NCBI GenBank assembly: GCA_963691705.1
Contig: OY829540.1
Coordinates: forward strand, 3,610,001-3,674,000
Direction of reading: 5' to 3'
DNA from: Viola odorata
Lineage: Eukaryota > Streptophyta > Magnoliopsida > Malpighiales > Violaceae
Length of the DNA: 64,000 nt
A program made the position numbers and the translations under genes. The first letter of the stretch is position 1. Every line of letters starts with the position of its first letter. Positions 51,354-62,885 of the stretch are shown one piece after another. The notes beneath the pieces are model-generated. The model was not told where the DNA came from. It did no database searches and saw only the letters and a list, made by a program, of their open reading frames with translations.

Positions 51354-53940
51354 CTACTGCTTGGCGTTCTTGTTCCGCTCCGCAAGTTTTGCTGCATCTT
51401 GTTCCTCTGACAATGGTAGATAGTAGATCTGTGGATCATGTCTCTCCACAATAGGTGGTGGAGGAGGATGACCAAGTTGCTCCCTCACCACTGGTGTGTT
51501 AGCCAGTGGTGGTGGAGGGGGAAGTGGAGGTGAAGGTGGAAGTTGTTCCCTAGAAACCTGCCGACGGGCAGAGGGCTGGGGCTGCAAGATAGGTTGTGCA
51601 GTTGCAGGTACAGGTGCAGCGGGAGTGACAGGTGTAGTTGGAGACTGAGGAGGAGCCTCCAACTTCATTTTCACTTCCTGCGGGTCAACAAACTCAGCAA
51701 CTAAAAGCCGTCCACCATTGGGAGGCCATTGAAGATTATACACAGCATTCCGCGTCTCTATGGCTTCTTCCATTGATGAGTACTGCAAAAAAAGAAGTCC
51801 CAGTAAGCAGCAAGTCCCAAATAGTACAAAGATCCACAAAAATACATTACGTGCATGTCAAAAACAATCCATAAACATCCACTAATTCAGAGTAAGCACC
51901 ACTGTGACCAGAGAATCACAGAATGGGGACTTACACTGACAAAGCAATGAGTTTTGATTTGGTCCATCCAAAAACTGGTAACGGTCCCAGTTTTGCCAAG
52001 AAGTTCCTGGACAGCCTCCAAGGTAAAAGGGCGCAGGAAGCGATCAATTCTGAGGGCATTAGTTGGAGGCTTTTGCGATGGTGGAACTGCCAGTAATGAA
52101 CACAAAAGTAACATTTTTAACTCATACATGTATATAAAAAGAAGATAATAAAAGTAAATCCATGGTTACAGTAATCAGGTATCGCATAAAATAGCAGTAA
52201 CTCACCAACACGCTCCTTTGGTGGTTCATCACTAACTAATGAGTCAGATCGGGAGAAGTTGCGTCTGAGAGGATTAGGCTGGAAAGCATCCTTAGGTGTT
52301 GTTGCAGGTGTAAGACTAGAACTTTGTCGTCCCAGAACCTTGACGCTTTCAGAATTCCATCTGCGCCTCTTTAAAGGCTCCATGTTTCCAACAGCTTCTT
52401 GATCTGTGATGAAACTTGTCAGATGGGTACATGGGAAACATTATTTTCTTTCCTAGAAAATGAAAACTCCGATTCAATTACAATCCAGATACAAAAGAAT
52501 CAAACATGAATGCTCCTATACATGATACAATTTTCACCTGCTGAGATAACTGATAAGAGGAAACTCATTCATCAAATACAAAACCAAAAAGTTGTCGACG
52601 CAATAGATCAACGGGTGACAACTTGCAGAAGCAACCATTCAATAAGAGGCCATATTATTTAATGAAAAACCATATGAGCTTGCACTACTTAAGCCGCCCA
52701 GGCAGTACAAACGCAATCATCTTATAACTAATGTTACTTTTGTGTTCATTACTTGGCGTGCACAAAAATTCATTCAAATTTCCTCCTGCTCAAAAAGCAA
52801 GAAACAGCAAGGCATGCCCAAACCAATAATAGACGCTCGAGTCAGCACTGATAAAAGGACTAAGCACACTACATCACAAAGAGTGCATGGAGGCCTTGTA
52901 CAAGAGAGTGCAGGTATCCATCCAAGAAAGCAAAGTCCTAGTATGACTGAAGTGTGGTATACATAATGGAATGAAGCATATTTAATACTTTATATGAGAA
53001 TGCTTTATAGCAAAGAGTGGGCAAAATGTACAAAATCAACAACAAATACCTCTGGAGATCAGAAAGTATAAAATACTTAGATACATGCCCAAAGACTCAA
53101 ATGTTTAATAGCAATAAAAGAAGCAGAAACACACCATACCTACATTGCAGTAGCAAATTCTAGGGGATAATAAAGACCATATAAAAGAAGTAAAATGGAG
53201 CAGACATGTTAAAGGACTGCAATAAAGGGACTCTTGGTATATATAATGTCCACTCACCACTAAGTTTTCTTTTCTGAGCAGGGAGAGTCGTGCTAATACC
53301 ACTAATATCATTCTCAACACCCTTTCCAGTGTTAGAGGAATCATTCCCCACTATATCAACAACATTTTCCTCCTTCATAACAGGTATTTCAACCTTCTCA
53401 CTCCCATCTCCAAGTTCATCAGCATTATATTTTGAATCAATCTGCTTACTCTCCAGAATATCTTCCTCCATGGAGTCATCACCAGAACTTCTGTCTAAAT
53501 TTAACTTTTCTGAGTACCCCACATCTACACCATCATTTTTCTGGCTCATATCTGTGTTTGTAGCATTATTATCGTCTTTCTCTTCAACATATGCCTTCCC
53601 TGGTGGCTCTTCAACATCCATTAAATGTGACTCACCCCCAACCGGGAGAACATTATTGGATGATGGTTCCACAACCTCTGGCTTAACACCATCTTGTTCT
53701 AATTTGACATTATCAGCAATCATATTATCCTTTAGTTCAACAACCACTGGCCTCTGTATCGCTGACAGACCAATCTCGCCAGCTTCTTGTTCTTCCCGAT
53801 TAGCTCTCCCAATTACAATCTCTGAGAGACCAATCTCACCACCACCAATCTCACCACCGGCTTCTTGTTCTTCTGCTGGCTGTTCTTCCCGATTAGCTCT
53901 CCCAATTACAATCTCTGAGAGACCAATCTCACCACCACCT
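51354..53940 (-). CDS. ACINUS-like nuclear protein, 5'-incomplete and missing the RSB core
   Basis: Exons joined in frame: (53940)-53258, 52403-52206, 52086-51935 and 51782-51354; all three introns are GT-AG. The product has an acidic repetitive N-terminus, KRKLSDQEAVGNMEPLKRRRW, an RRM-like region (NALRIDRFLRPFTLEAVQEL, TGTVTSFWMDQIKTHCFV, YSSMEEAIETRNAVYNLQWP), a proline-rich tract and ends IYYLPLSEEQDAAKLAERNK. This is the C-terminal half of plant ACINUS, an exon-junction/ASAP-complex splicing factor that binds SR45/RNPS1 and SAP18. Two oddities: no SAP domain or clear ATG is found upstream (a stop lies at about 53948), and the family's LDDLFRKTKATPR block before IYYLPL is absent, giving VERHDPQIYYLPL. 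It is either a partial duplicate or a diverged paralogue. Confidence 0.75.
53788..53940 (-). repeat. 60-bp segment repeated at 93-bp spacing in the ACINUS-like N-terminus
   Basis: Plus-strand copies at 53788-53847 and 53881-53940 appear identical. On the minus strand each encodes GGGEIGLSEIVIGRANREEQ in the ACINUS frame. The 93-bp period is a multiple of three, so the frame is kept. Confidence 0.9.
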
Positions 53941-54910
53941 TGGATTTAGTTGGGTCTTATTCGTAAGCCTAAACCCAGCCCAAGAGAAGGCAGCAGCACA
54001 CCTACGCCTGTAAACATATGAAGTTGGTTAGAGTTAGGGGGTAGAACCGTAGGAGAGACGTTAAGATATTTGAATTTAAATAATTTCACCCCATATTTAA
54101 TGGAGAAAAAAATTAGAGGTATAATTTAATACTCCTTTTGGACTCTAATAATTGTCACTTTCCTACGGATTCTTACTGTTCATAATACTTGTCATTTTAT
54201 GCATTGCGAAATATATATTTTGTGTAAATGAAAAAAAAAAATTATGCAGCAACCCAATTTAATGATGGTATAGTAATTTGAGTGGAAATTAAAAAAAGAA
54301 TTAAACAATGTGAAATAAAATAAGATCAAAAATCATTGTTCTATAAATTTTTATTATTTCAGAAAGTCAATCATTTATGTTCTGAGGGAGTAAAATTCAT
54401 CGAACTGAACCGAAACGAATAGAATAAAGTTTAAAAAAGGAGGGTCTAATCAAAGTTAAAATCGAACAGAAAAGCTGAACCAAAATATCATACTCCCTTC
54501 GTAATTTTTTAGTAGTCGAATTTAACTTTGTTTCCCTAATTAATTGTCTTACTTATTTTTTTAGGAGGGTAGTTAATAATTTATCTTTATTCCTTGATTA
54601 TGCTTAATTATAACACTCAAGTGCATAATAGTATAAAGATAATAATTAATAAATTTAGGGGTATTATTTCAATCAAAATTTTAATATATAAAATTACAGT
54701 TAAAAAGACTAATAAATGTAAACAGAATGAGAACAGAAACTAACCTTACCGAAATATTTGGGTTGTAATTCGGTAAAATATAAAGGATAGCCGAATCGAA
54801 ATTCCAAAACCGACTAAACGGATCGAATGCTCACCCTATTAGTTGGTTTGGGATTCCAAACAAGTGTAGCATAGAAAACGCACCCTGTTGCTGCAGACAA
54901 ACGAATTCCC
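53941..54910. other. intergenic DNA with MITE pieces
   Basis: Contains the MITE below and a possible second left end at about 54490 (TACTCCCTTCGTAATT) whose right end is unclear. No gene was seen. Confidence 0.4.
54130..54392. mobile_element. Stowaway-like MITE (~263 bp), degraded
   Basis: The left end TACTCCTTTTGGACTCTAAT is matched by the right end TTTATGTTCTGAGGGAGTA. Subterminal AATTGTCACTTTCCT and AGAAAGTCAATCA agree in inverted orientation. Confidence 0.55.
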
Positions 54911-57257
54911 ATGAACCTTAAACCCAACCATCATCTCTTCCAGCGTTATTTTCCCGCTCTTTCTCACAACAACTGTTCTTACCATTCTGTCTCTAACTAC
55001 CTTAACTGTCACATATCCTCATTTCTCTCCAACCAAACCCCAACATCACTCCATTCTCTTCTAAAATCCCATGCCCTCATCATCACTTCCGGCAATTCAA
55101 ACAACATTTTCATTTCCTCTAAACTCATCTCTCTCTATGCATCTTTCAGCAAACCCCATCTCTCAACCAAACTGTTTGAGTCATTCAGCGACAAAAAAGA
55201 CACCTTCCTCTGGAATTCCATAATCAAGTCTCACTTCTCCAATGCCAAGTACCATGAAGCTTTTAAATTTTACATCCGGATGCGGTTTTATAACAACCCA
55301 CCAAGCCAATTCACCATTCCCATGGTTGTGGCCACTTGTGCTGAGCTTTTGTGGCTAGATAAGGGGAGATACATTCATGGGTTGGTGTCAAAGTATGGTC
55401 TTTTCTCTGGAAATTCTGCAGTCGGGTCCTCTTTTGTTTACATGTATGCCAAATGGAGTGATGGAGGATGCTTCACTTGTGTTTGATGAAATTACTGAGA
55501 GAGATGTGGTTTCGTGGACCTCGCTTGTGATTGGGTATGTGCAGAATGGGGAGAGTGAGAAAGGTGTGGAGTGTCTTTGTGAGATGCATAGGATTGGTGG
55601 GGAGGGTGAGAGGGTGAACTATAGAACAATGGAAGGAGGACTCCAAGGTTGTGGGAATTTGGGTGCTTTGATTGAAGGCAGGTGTTTGCATGGTTTAGTG
55701 GTAAAAGCTGGACTTGGATGCTCCCAAGTGTTACAATCTTCACTGTTGTCTATGTATTCGAAGTGTGGCAGTGTTAATGAGGCATCTCATTCCTTTTATG
55801 AAGTGGTTGATACAGATCTTTTCTCATGGACATCAATCATTGGTGTTCATGCAAGATTTGGGTTTATGAGTGAGTGCTTAGATTTTTTTTGGGATTTGCA
55901 GGTTAGTCGAGTATCTCCGGACGGGGTTGTAATAAGTTGCTTGCTGTTGGGTTTTGGTAACTCCATGAGCATGAGTGAAGGAAGGGCCTTTCATGGACTA
56001 ATTATAAGGAGAAACTACGAATTAGACCAGATGGTTAATGATGCGTTATTATCCATGTATGGAAAATTTGGACTCTTAGAACCTGCTGAGAGGCTCTTTT
56101 ACAGAATACCTGAACAGAGCAAGGAGGCTTGGAATGCCATGGTTTTGATCTATGCGAAGATGGAAATGGAAGGCAAGTGCATAGAAATGTTCAGGGAGAT
56201 GCAAATTCTAGGGATTGAAGCTGATTCAAGCAGTTTGGCCTCTGTAATTTCTTCATGTACCCAGCTGAGAGAAACCCAGCTGTGCCAGTCAATCCATTGT
56301 TATGTTATTAAACATGCAATGGATGAAGATGTCTCGGTTGCCAATTCACTTATTGACATGTATGGGACAAGTTGTAATTTATCCATTGCTTGGAGGATAT
56401 TTTGTCAGATGAATAAAGATATTGGCTCGTGGAATGCAATGATTTCATTGTATACTCGCAGTGGGCATTCTTCTAACGCGGTCGCTTTATTTGATGAAAT
56501 GATATCAGAAAATGTGAGGCCTAATTCAGCAACTTTGGTTACAGTGCTTTCAGCTTGCTCAAACCTTCCATCTTTAGAAAAAGGAAAAGTGGTTCACAAA
56601 TACATTAAGGAAGCTGGGTTTGAAATCAATGTATCTCTTGCAACTGCATTGGTTGATATGTATGCAAAATGTGGAGAGCTTGAAAAATCAAGAGAATTAT
56701 TTGACTTAATGAAAGACAAAGATGCTGTTTCCTGGAATGTAATGATCTCGGGGTATGGTATGCATGGGGATGCGAATTCTGCTGTAGAGGTTTTCCAACT
56801 AATGGAGCAATCATGTATCAAACCAAATGCACTTACCTTTCTTGCTCTTCTTTCAGCTTGTGCTCACGCTGGCCTTGTTGAAGAAGGGAGGCGTCTGTTT
56901 GGTAGAATGCAATATTATTCTGTGCAACCCAACCTGAAGCATTATGCTTGTATGGTGGATCTTCTTGGAAGATCAGGTAAACTGCAGGAAGCTGAAGAAA
57001 TGGTTCTGTCAATGCCCATTTGTCCTGATGGAGGGATTTGGGGAGCTCTCCTAAGCGCTTGTAAAATTTATAATGAAATCGAGAAAGGAATAAGGATCGC
57101 GAAGTGTGCCATAGAATTTGACCCAGAAAATGATGGCTACTATATAATGCTTTCCAACATGTATAGCTCTACTGGGATGTGGGAGGAGGCAGAGACAGCA
57201 AGAGACATGATGAGAGAGAGAGGGGTCGGGAAGGGAGCAGGCTGGAGTGCTGTTTAG
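54911..57257 (+). pseudogene. pentatricopeptide-repeat (PPR) gene with a 2-nt frameshift
   Basis: The first frame (54911-55486) and the second (open to 57257) together make a PLS-class PPR protein of about 780 aa. Repeats such as DTFLWNSIIKSHF, DVVSWTSLVIGYVQNGE, IGSWNAMISLYTRSGHSSN and DAVSWNVMISGYGMHGDANS are followed by HYACMVDLLGRSGKLQEAEE and a short E-type end (WEEAETARDMM, GAGWSAV). The reading passes from frame one to frame two at VYMYAK-WS (about 55454): relatives have AKCG, so AAATGTGGAGTG appears to have lost TG. Such proteins bind and process or edit organelle RNAs. No intron is needed. I called it a pseudogene because of the shift; if the reference base is wrong it would be an intact gene. 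Confidence 0.75.
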
Positions 57258-58570
57258 TTAGTTCTAAAGGAATAATATTCATTCATCTTGTTGGCATAAC
57301 CCATTGTCATCTCTGTACTTATGTAAAATAGGGTTGCAAATAGCTCAAACCATGGAGGCAGTTTCACGTGCAAACTGAAGGCTAAAACTTCAATACCATC
57401 AGGGCAGCTTGAAGTTAATCTTATTCATCAAGCCGGTCCATCTCTTTTTAGTATGCAGTAGTTGAGTTTGGGAAAGACTTCTTGGAGGCTGTTAAGTGAG
57501 CAAAATTTGTTGAAATTGACCACAGAGATGTTTTTAGTTCTTCCTCCTGTATGAGGATGACCAGACCAAGAAGGAGATTTTGTGGTACAATGCCGGTGAG
57601 TTTGCATTCTGGATATTTCAGTACCGGAGGCTGATGATGGATGCTGTACTTCCGGGGTGAAAAGATTGAAGCTTTTTGCAGAGGAGACTCTGTTTCTCAT
57701 CTTCCTAGTCAGTAATTAGGAATGTTAACTGTTAGCTCGGCTTTCACTCTCAGTGTTGCAGTGTAATCTTGCAATTTCCCAGGATAAAAACATGGAGCTT
57801 TGGCATCTTATTGTAGAAATTTAAATCTTACATGGTCTCAGTGTTGATATTTTTTCCCTTCAGAGTTGCACTCAGTTATTTGTGAATTGCTGTCGGGATT
57901 CATTTTTGTAACCATTCTATCTGTCAGCAATAAAAATTCGAAATCAAATTTTGTCTTCACCGATTTGTTTCTCTGGATATTTGTTTCTCTTTCCTTGAAA
58001 TTCCTTTTACTGGAGATAGATGCTGCTATATTTACAGCTTGACAGTTTTTTTCTTATGTTTCCTTGTTCTTTAAGTCAACTGAAGAACCAATTTTTTTCT
58101 GGTCATTTTGTTGAAAAAAAAGCCTTTTATATATATTTGAAGCTGTAGTGTTCTGCTTTTCTTTATTTTGGTGGCATTAAACAACATTCCATTTTTGCCT
58201 ACCATTTACTTTTCCAACCTAGTACTCAAGACTTTCAACATTTGCCAACTTTACAAGCTGATTAGTCAGAGACATCCAAATATATAAACCAAAAATCAAC
58301 TTTTGAAATCTCTTGCTGCAACTTTTGGATTGCAAGACAAGCACAAGAAATCATAACAGTAATAGTAATAATCATAACAACCAAAGAAAAAAAACTACAT
58401 ATTGCTTACTTTAACTCAGATTACAAGGCCTATTCTCAACAGAATTTGCAGAAGCAAATCATCTAATTCTCTGCAATCCAGCAGAAAGAATGAACGAATT
58501 CGCAACAAAAGATATCAAGTACTAATTCTACTGACAAAATTGTGCATTTACATCACAACTACTAGTTCAA
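57258..58570. other. intergenic DNA between the PPR and kinase genes
   Basis: Probably the 3' UTR of the PPR gene followed by AT-rich DNA. From about 58150 it belongs to the segment duplicated at about 61000. No other gene is seen. Confidence 0.4.
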
Positions 58571-60100
58571 CTATGCACCGGCAGGGATGCTGCAAAGTGG
58601 TGGAAACTTTGGCACCGTCTTTGATGAAACCTCTGCTAATGGCTTAAACGCATCTACATCCCCAGCAATTAATGCAGCGCTTGTCGTACTACTACCCTCT
58701 TCGGCATCAACTGACCAAGAAGAGACAGAGAAACCCTCCTCTGATGTGAAACTCCATTCGTCGGAAGAGCATGAAGCACTGCATTCATCCTCATCCACAT
58801 CATCATCAGCCTCAGACCATGCACCATACGCATCTGAAATTTCCAGTATTTCACCACAATCTTCTCCCTGCTTTACTCCGGATACGAAGGGATGGTCTAA
58901 CAGCATCTCAGCAGTCAACCTGAACATAGGTTTCCTCACTAAACACCCCTTCAAGAAATCCTTCCCTTCCTTCGATATCCCAGCAGGAATTTTAGGTAAT
59001 TCAAACCGATCACCGATCTTCCTCAAAAGCTCATCAGTGGTGAAATCATCCTTCAAGTCCCAAGCAGGCTTTCCGGTAAGCATCTCGAAAACAATACACC
59101 CTAGAGCCCATATGTCAGAAGGAGGCTCCTGCACATGATCGACTACTGTCTCCGGTGCCAAATACAAAGCAGTCCCTCTTAGGTAAGGATCAAACTTCCT
59201 CTTCTTATGGCTCTTCTCAGACTTCTTAGCCAACCCAAAATCCCCAATTTTCGGCACGAACTCACCAACACTCCCATCACCTCTCTTATTACTCCCCACA
59301 AGCAAGATATTCTCGGGCTTCAAATCGCAATGCACGTAACCTTCCCTATGAATATAATCAATCCCTTCAAGAATACACCTTGTGTATCTCCTAACATCCA
59401 ATTCAGGCAACCCAACACCATTAGATTTCTTGATAAGACCAGATAGGGTTCCACCACAAGCATACTCCAATAAAACATTATAAACCATCTCACCATCTTT
59501 GCTAATAGTTGTTTCCTCACCAAAACACTTTAAAATATAAGGACAGCCATTAAGAGAATTAAAAACCTCCTTCTCCTTCTGGAGAGAACCAGAAACAGAA
59601 ACCTCAGCGGATTTTACAGCCATAATAGAAGGGAAGCACCTGTTTCGTGACTTGGGATTCTTCAACTGTGCAAAATAAACAGACCCAAATCCTCCTTTTC
59701 CAATCAATGGACCTCTAAGCCATGCCACGCCATGATTGAATCCGGCTGCTGCTGCTTCTTCTTCTACTTCTTCTTCAAGTTGCTCTCCCTTTCTCTTCAT
59801 TGCTCCTTTTTTCCCTCTCTTCTCTAATGAAAACGGAACAATTTGTAAGCTACAGGTAATGCTTGAGGAAATTTTTGCTAGGGTTTTAGGAAACAGAAGA
59901 AGTTATTGAAGTTATAAAAAGGGAAAGAAAACGCGTGTATGAGAAAACCTGAGAGCACCGCACCTGGATTTGCTAATTTACTTGCGTGTTACAGGATAGC
60001 ACCAGGGAGAATAAATAATATACTATTACTATCACTGGGTCAATCGGTAAATGTTTGAACTTTTAAAACGATGCAGTTTTGACATTTCTGTACAAAATAA
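58150..60100. repeat. tandem segmental duplication, copy A
   Basis: Similar to about 61000-62885 over the kinase gene, its 3' flank (CTTTCAACATTTGC then ACTTTACAAGCTGATTAGTC) and its 5' flank (AATGTTTGAACTTTTAAAAC). The outer limits were judged by eye. Confidence 0.8.
58571..59800 (-). CDS. MAPKKK17/20-like protein kinase, tandem copy A
   Basis: Intact intronless 409-aa kinase. Glycine loop GKGGFGSVY (from residue 34), AVK lysine K63, catalytic loop HCDLKPEN with H157-C158-D159, DFG at 187-189, APE at 215-217, then TSDIWALGCIVFEMLTG-like subdomain IX (here PSDIWALGCIVFEMLTG) and a variable acidic/Ser-rich tail ending FPPLCSIPAGA. The GXGXXGXV, HCD and short C-terminal tail pattern is that of the small MEKK-like plant MAPKKKs (MAPKKK15-20), which feed ABA and stress MAP-kinase cascades. 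HCD in place of HRD is normal for that clade. Start ATG 59800 precedes a KRK-rich N-terminus shared by copy B. Confidence 0.9.
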   Translation of the reverse strand: MKRKGEQLEEEVEEEAAAAGFNHGVAWLRGPLIGKGGFGSVYFAQLKNPKSRNRCFPSIMAVKSAEVSVSGSLQKEKEVFNSLNGCPYILKCFGEETTISKDGEMVYNVLLEYACGGTLSGLIKKSNGVGLPELDVRRYTRCILEGIDYIHREGYVHCDLKPENILLVGSNKRGDGSVGEFVPKIGDFGLAKKSEKSHKKRKFDPYLRGTALYLAPETVVDHVQEPPSDIWALGCIVFEMLTGKPAWDLKDDFTTDELLRKIGDRFELPKIPAGISKEGKDFLKGCLVRKPMFRLTAEMLLDHPFVSGVKQGEDCGEILEISDAYGAWSEADDDVDEDECSASCSSDEWSFTSEEGFSVSSWSVDAEEGSSTTSAALIAGDVDAFKPLAEVSSKTVPKFPPLCSIPAGA

Positions 60101-61396
60101 TTAATTTAATACTGTAGGGTTACACTTGATGTGTGATATAATTCATAATTCTAATTTATTAGCTCCTGTCACTCTTAAATTGGGAAATAATTTCTTTATT
60201 AAACAGCCACTTAATTCCACAATAAAGTTAGCAAAAGTGAATTTTTTTTGCGAAAACATTAAATTATTGCTTGTTTGAGATTTTTACTCTTTATATATTT
60301 TTTATAAAGAAGTTCCTGATAAGCTCAAGTACTAAGATATGCGCATGAAAAAATTGGGCCCAAAAAAAATGGACCAAACCAAATAATTGGGATCCAAAAA
60401 AGAGATTAAAGCCCAAAATTACATAGATACCAACCGAACCCAACCTCCAAAATCTCAAGAGATGAAGATTGAATGAAGTGCAATCAAAATCATTGTTGTA
60501 ATCAAATTCAGCGTGAAAGACTTCTACAGGATATCAGATAGCCAGGTCATTTATTCACAATCATATGTGGGTATTTTTCTATTGATACTTTTGCTCCAAA
60601 CAGTATTTGAAGCAGACTTTGAGCTCTTCTGCAGTGGTTGAATAATTGAGGTGCGCACTTAAGTATTGGACCGGGAAAATGAGGCAACGACGAGAGATTT
60701 CCATGAAAGACAGTGTTCATTGTTATTAATGACACTTGAAGTAGGAAATGCAGCAAAACTTGTAGGAACTGCCAACTATGTTCAGATTAGAGAACACTTA
60801 TACTATCATTGTTTCTTGTCGGTGTGTTCGTGTTCGTATTCTTGTATGACTAGAATAAGATTCAGTTAGCAAATTACTGCCAACTATCAAGTCTCATTTT
60901 CTTCTTTACTGTTCTTTTCTTGGATGACTTATCTTTTTCTGCTAAAAGTTGAATACATATTGAATATTCTTCTCAACATTTTTTTGACAGTAACCATTTT
61001 CTGTTCGGCTTTTCTCTATTTTGCTGGCAATAAACAAATCCATTTGCCTACCACTTGCTTTTCCAACCCTAAGACTTTCAACATTTGCAAACTTTACAAG
61101 CTGATTAGTCAAAACATCCAGCCCTAACTAACCTTCCAAATACATCACCAAAGATTAGCACCTTTGGGTCGCAAGACAAGCAGAAGAATCATAATAGTAG
61201 TTGTAATAATAATAATAATCGTAGAAGTAACAAAAATGTATATATTGCTTACTTTAACTGGGATTACAAGGCCTAGATTTGCACAAGCAAATCCTCTAAT
61301 TCTCTGCAATTTAGCAGAAAAAAATGAACGAATTCGAATGATACCAAGCACTAATTCTACTGACAAAATTGTGCATTTACATCACAACTAGTTCAA
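59801..61396. other. intergenic DNA between the two kinases
   Basis: Promoter side of copy A at the left. From about 61000 it belongs to copy B of the duplication. Nothing else is recognised between 60100 and 61000. Confidence 0.4.
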
Positions 61397-62885
61397 CTAT
61401 GCACCAGCTGGGATGCTGCAAAGTGGTGGAAACTTTGGCACCGTCTTTGATGAAACCTGCGCTAAAGGCTTAAATGCATCGACATGTCCAGCAATCACTG
61501 CAGCGCTTGCCGTACTATCACCCTCTTCGGCAACAACTGACAAAGAAGAGACAGAGAAATCCTCTACCGATGTGAAGCTCCATTCGTTTGAAGAGTATGA
61601 AGTACTGCATTCCTCCTCCTCCTCCTCCTCCACGTCATCATCATCCTCAGCGCCAGGCCATTCTCCATGCACATCTGAAATCTCCAGCATTTCTTCACAA
61701 TCTATTTCCTGTTTTACTCCGGATACGAAGGGATGATCTAACAACATCTCAGCAGTCAACCTGAACATAGGTTTCCTCACTAAACACCCCTTCAAGAAAT
61801 CCTTCCCTTCCTTTGATATCCCAGCGGGAATTTTAGGCAATTCCAACCTATCACCGATCTTCCTCAAAAGTTCATCAGTGGTGATATCATCCTTCAAGTC
61901 CCAAGCAGGCTTCCCTGTAAGCATCTCGAAAACGATGCACCCTAGAGCCCATATGTCAGAAGGAGGCTCCTGAACATGATCGACTACGGTCTCCGGTGCC
62001 AAATACAAAGCAGTCCCTCTTAGGTAAGGATCAATCTTCCTCCTCTTATTGCTCTTTTCAGACTTCTTAGTCAACCCAAAATCCCCAATTTTCGGCACAA
62101 ACTCACCCCTCTTACTACTTCCCACAAGCAAGATATTCTCGGGCTTCAAATCACAATGCACGTAACCTTCCCTATGAATATAATCAATCCCTTCAAGAAT
62201 ACACCTTGTGTATCTCCTAACATCCAATTCAGGCAACCCAACACCATTAGATTTCTTGATAAGACCAGAGAGGGTTCCACCACAAGCATACTCTAACAAG
62301 ACATTATAAACCATCTCACCATCTTTGCTAATAGTTGTTTCCTCACCAAAACACTTTAAAATATAAGGACAGCAATTAATAGAATTGAAAACCTCCTTCT
62401 CCTTCTGGAGAGAACCAGAAACAGAAACCTCAGCAGATTTTACAGCCATAACAGAAGGGAAGCACCTGTTTCTTGACTTGGGGTTCTTCAACTCTGCCAA
62501 ATAAACAGACCCAAATCCTCCTTTTCCAATCAATGGACCTCTATGCCATGCCACGCCATGATTGAACATGCCGTCTTCTCCTCCTCCGCTTGCTACTTCT
62601 TCTTCTTCAAGTTGCTCTCTCTTTCTCTTCATTGTTCCTTTTTCCCTCTCTTTTCAATGGGAAAACGGAACAATTTGTAAGCTACAGACAATGGTTGAGG
62701 AATTTTTTTGTTAGGGTTTTAGAAGAACAGAAGATGTTATTGAAGATATGGAAATGGGAAGAAGACGCGTTTATGGGAAAACCTGAGGGGACTTGGATAG
62801 CACCAGGGGAATACTACTATTACCGGGTCAACAGATAAATGTTTGAACTTTTAAAACGATGCGTTTTTAACATTTCTGTAGTAGG
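61000..62885. repeat. tandem segmental duplication, copy B
   Basis: Partner of the block at 58150-60100. Coding parts are far more similar than the flanks. Confidence 0.8.
61397..62632 (-). CDS. MAPKKK17/20-like protein kinase, tandem copy B
   Basis: Intact 411-aa paralogue of the gene at 58571-59800. Nearly all kinase-domain residues are the same (GKGGFGSVY, AVK, HCDLKPEN, PSDIWALGC). Differences: DFG is followed by LTKK rather than LAKK; a GDGSV stretch is missing after the catalytic loop (GSSKRGEF versus GSNKRGDGSVGEF); the variable N-terminus has SGGGEDG; and the tail contains a longer acidic run (DDDDVEEEEEEE). Both copies end FPPLCSIPAGA. Each has its own upstream sequence, including AATGTTTGAACTTTTAAAACGATG, so both are probably expressed; this is inference. 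Confidence 0.9.
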   Translation of the reverse strand: MKRKREQLEEEEVASGGGEDGMFNHGVAWHRGPLIGKGGFGSVYLAELKNPKSRNRCFPSVMAVKSAEVSVSGSLQKEKEVFNSINCCPYILKCFGEETTISKDGEMVYNVLLEYACGGTLSGLIKKSNGVGLPELDVRRYTRCILEGIDYIHREGYVHCDLKPENILLVGSSKRGEFVPKIGDFGLTKKSEKSNKRRKIDPYLRGTALYLAPETVVDHVQEPPSDIWALGCIVFEMLTGKPAWDLKDDITTDELLRKIGDRLELPKIPAGISKEGKDFLKGCLVRKPMFRLTAEMLLDHPFVSGVKQEIDCEEMLEISDVHGEWPGAEDDDDVEEEEEEECSTSYSSNEWSFTSVEDFSVSSLSVVAEEGDSTASAAVIAGHVDAFKPLAQVSSKTVPKFPPLCSIPAGA

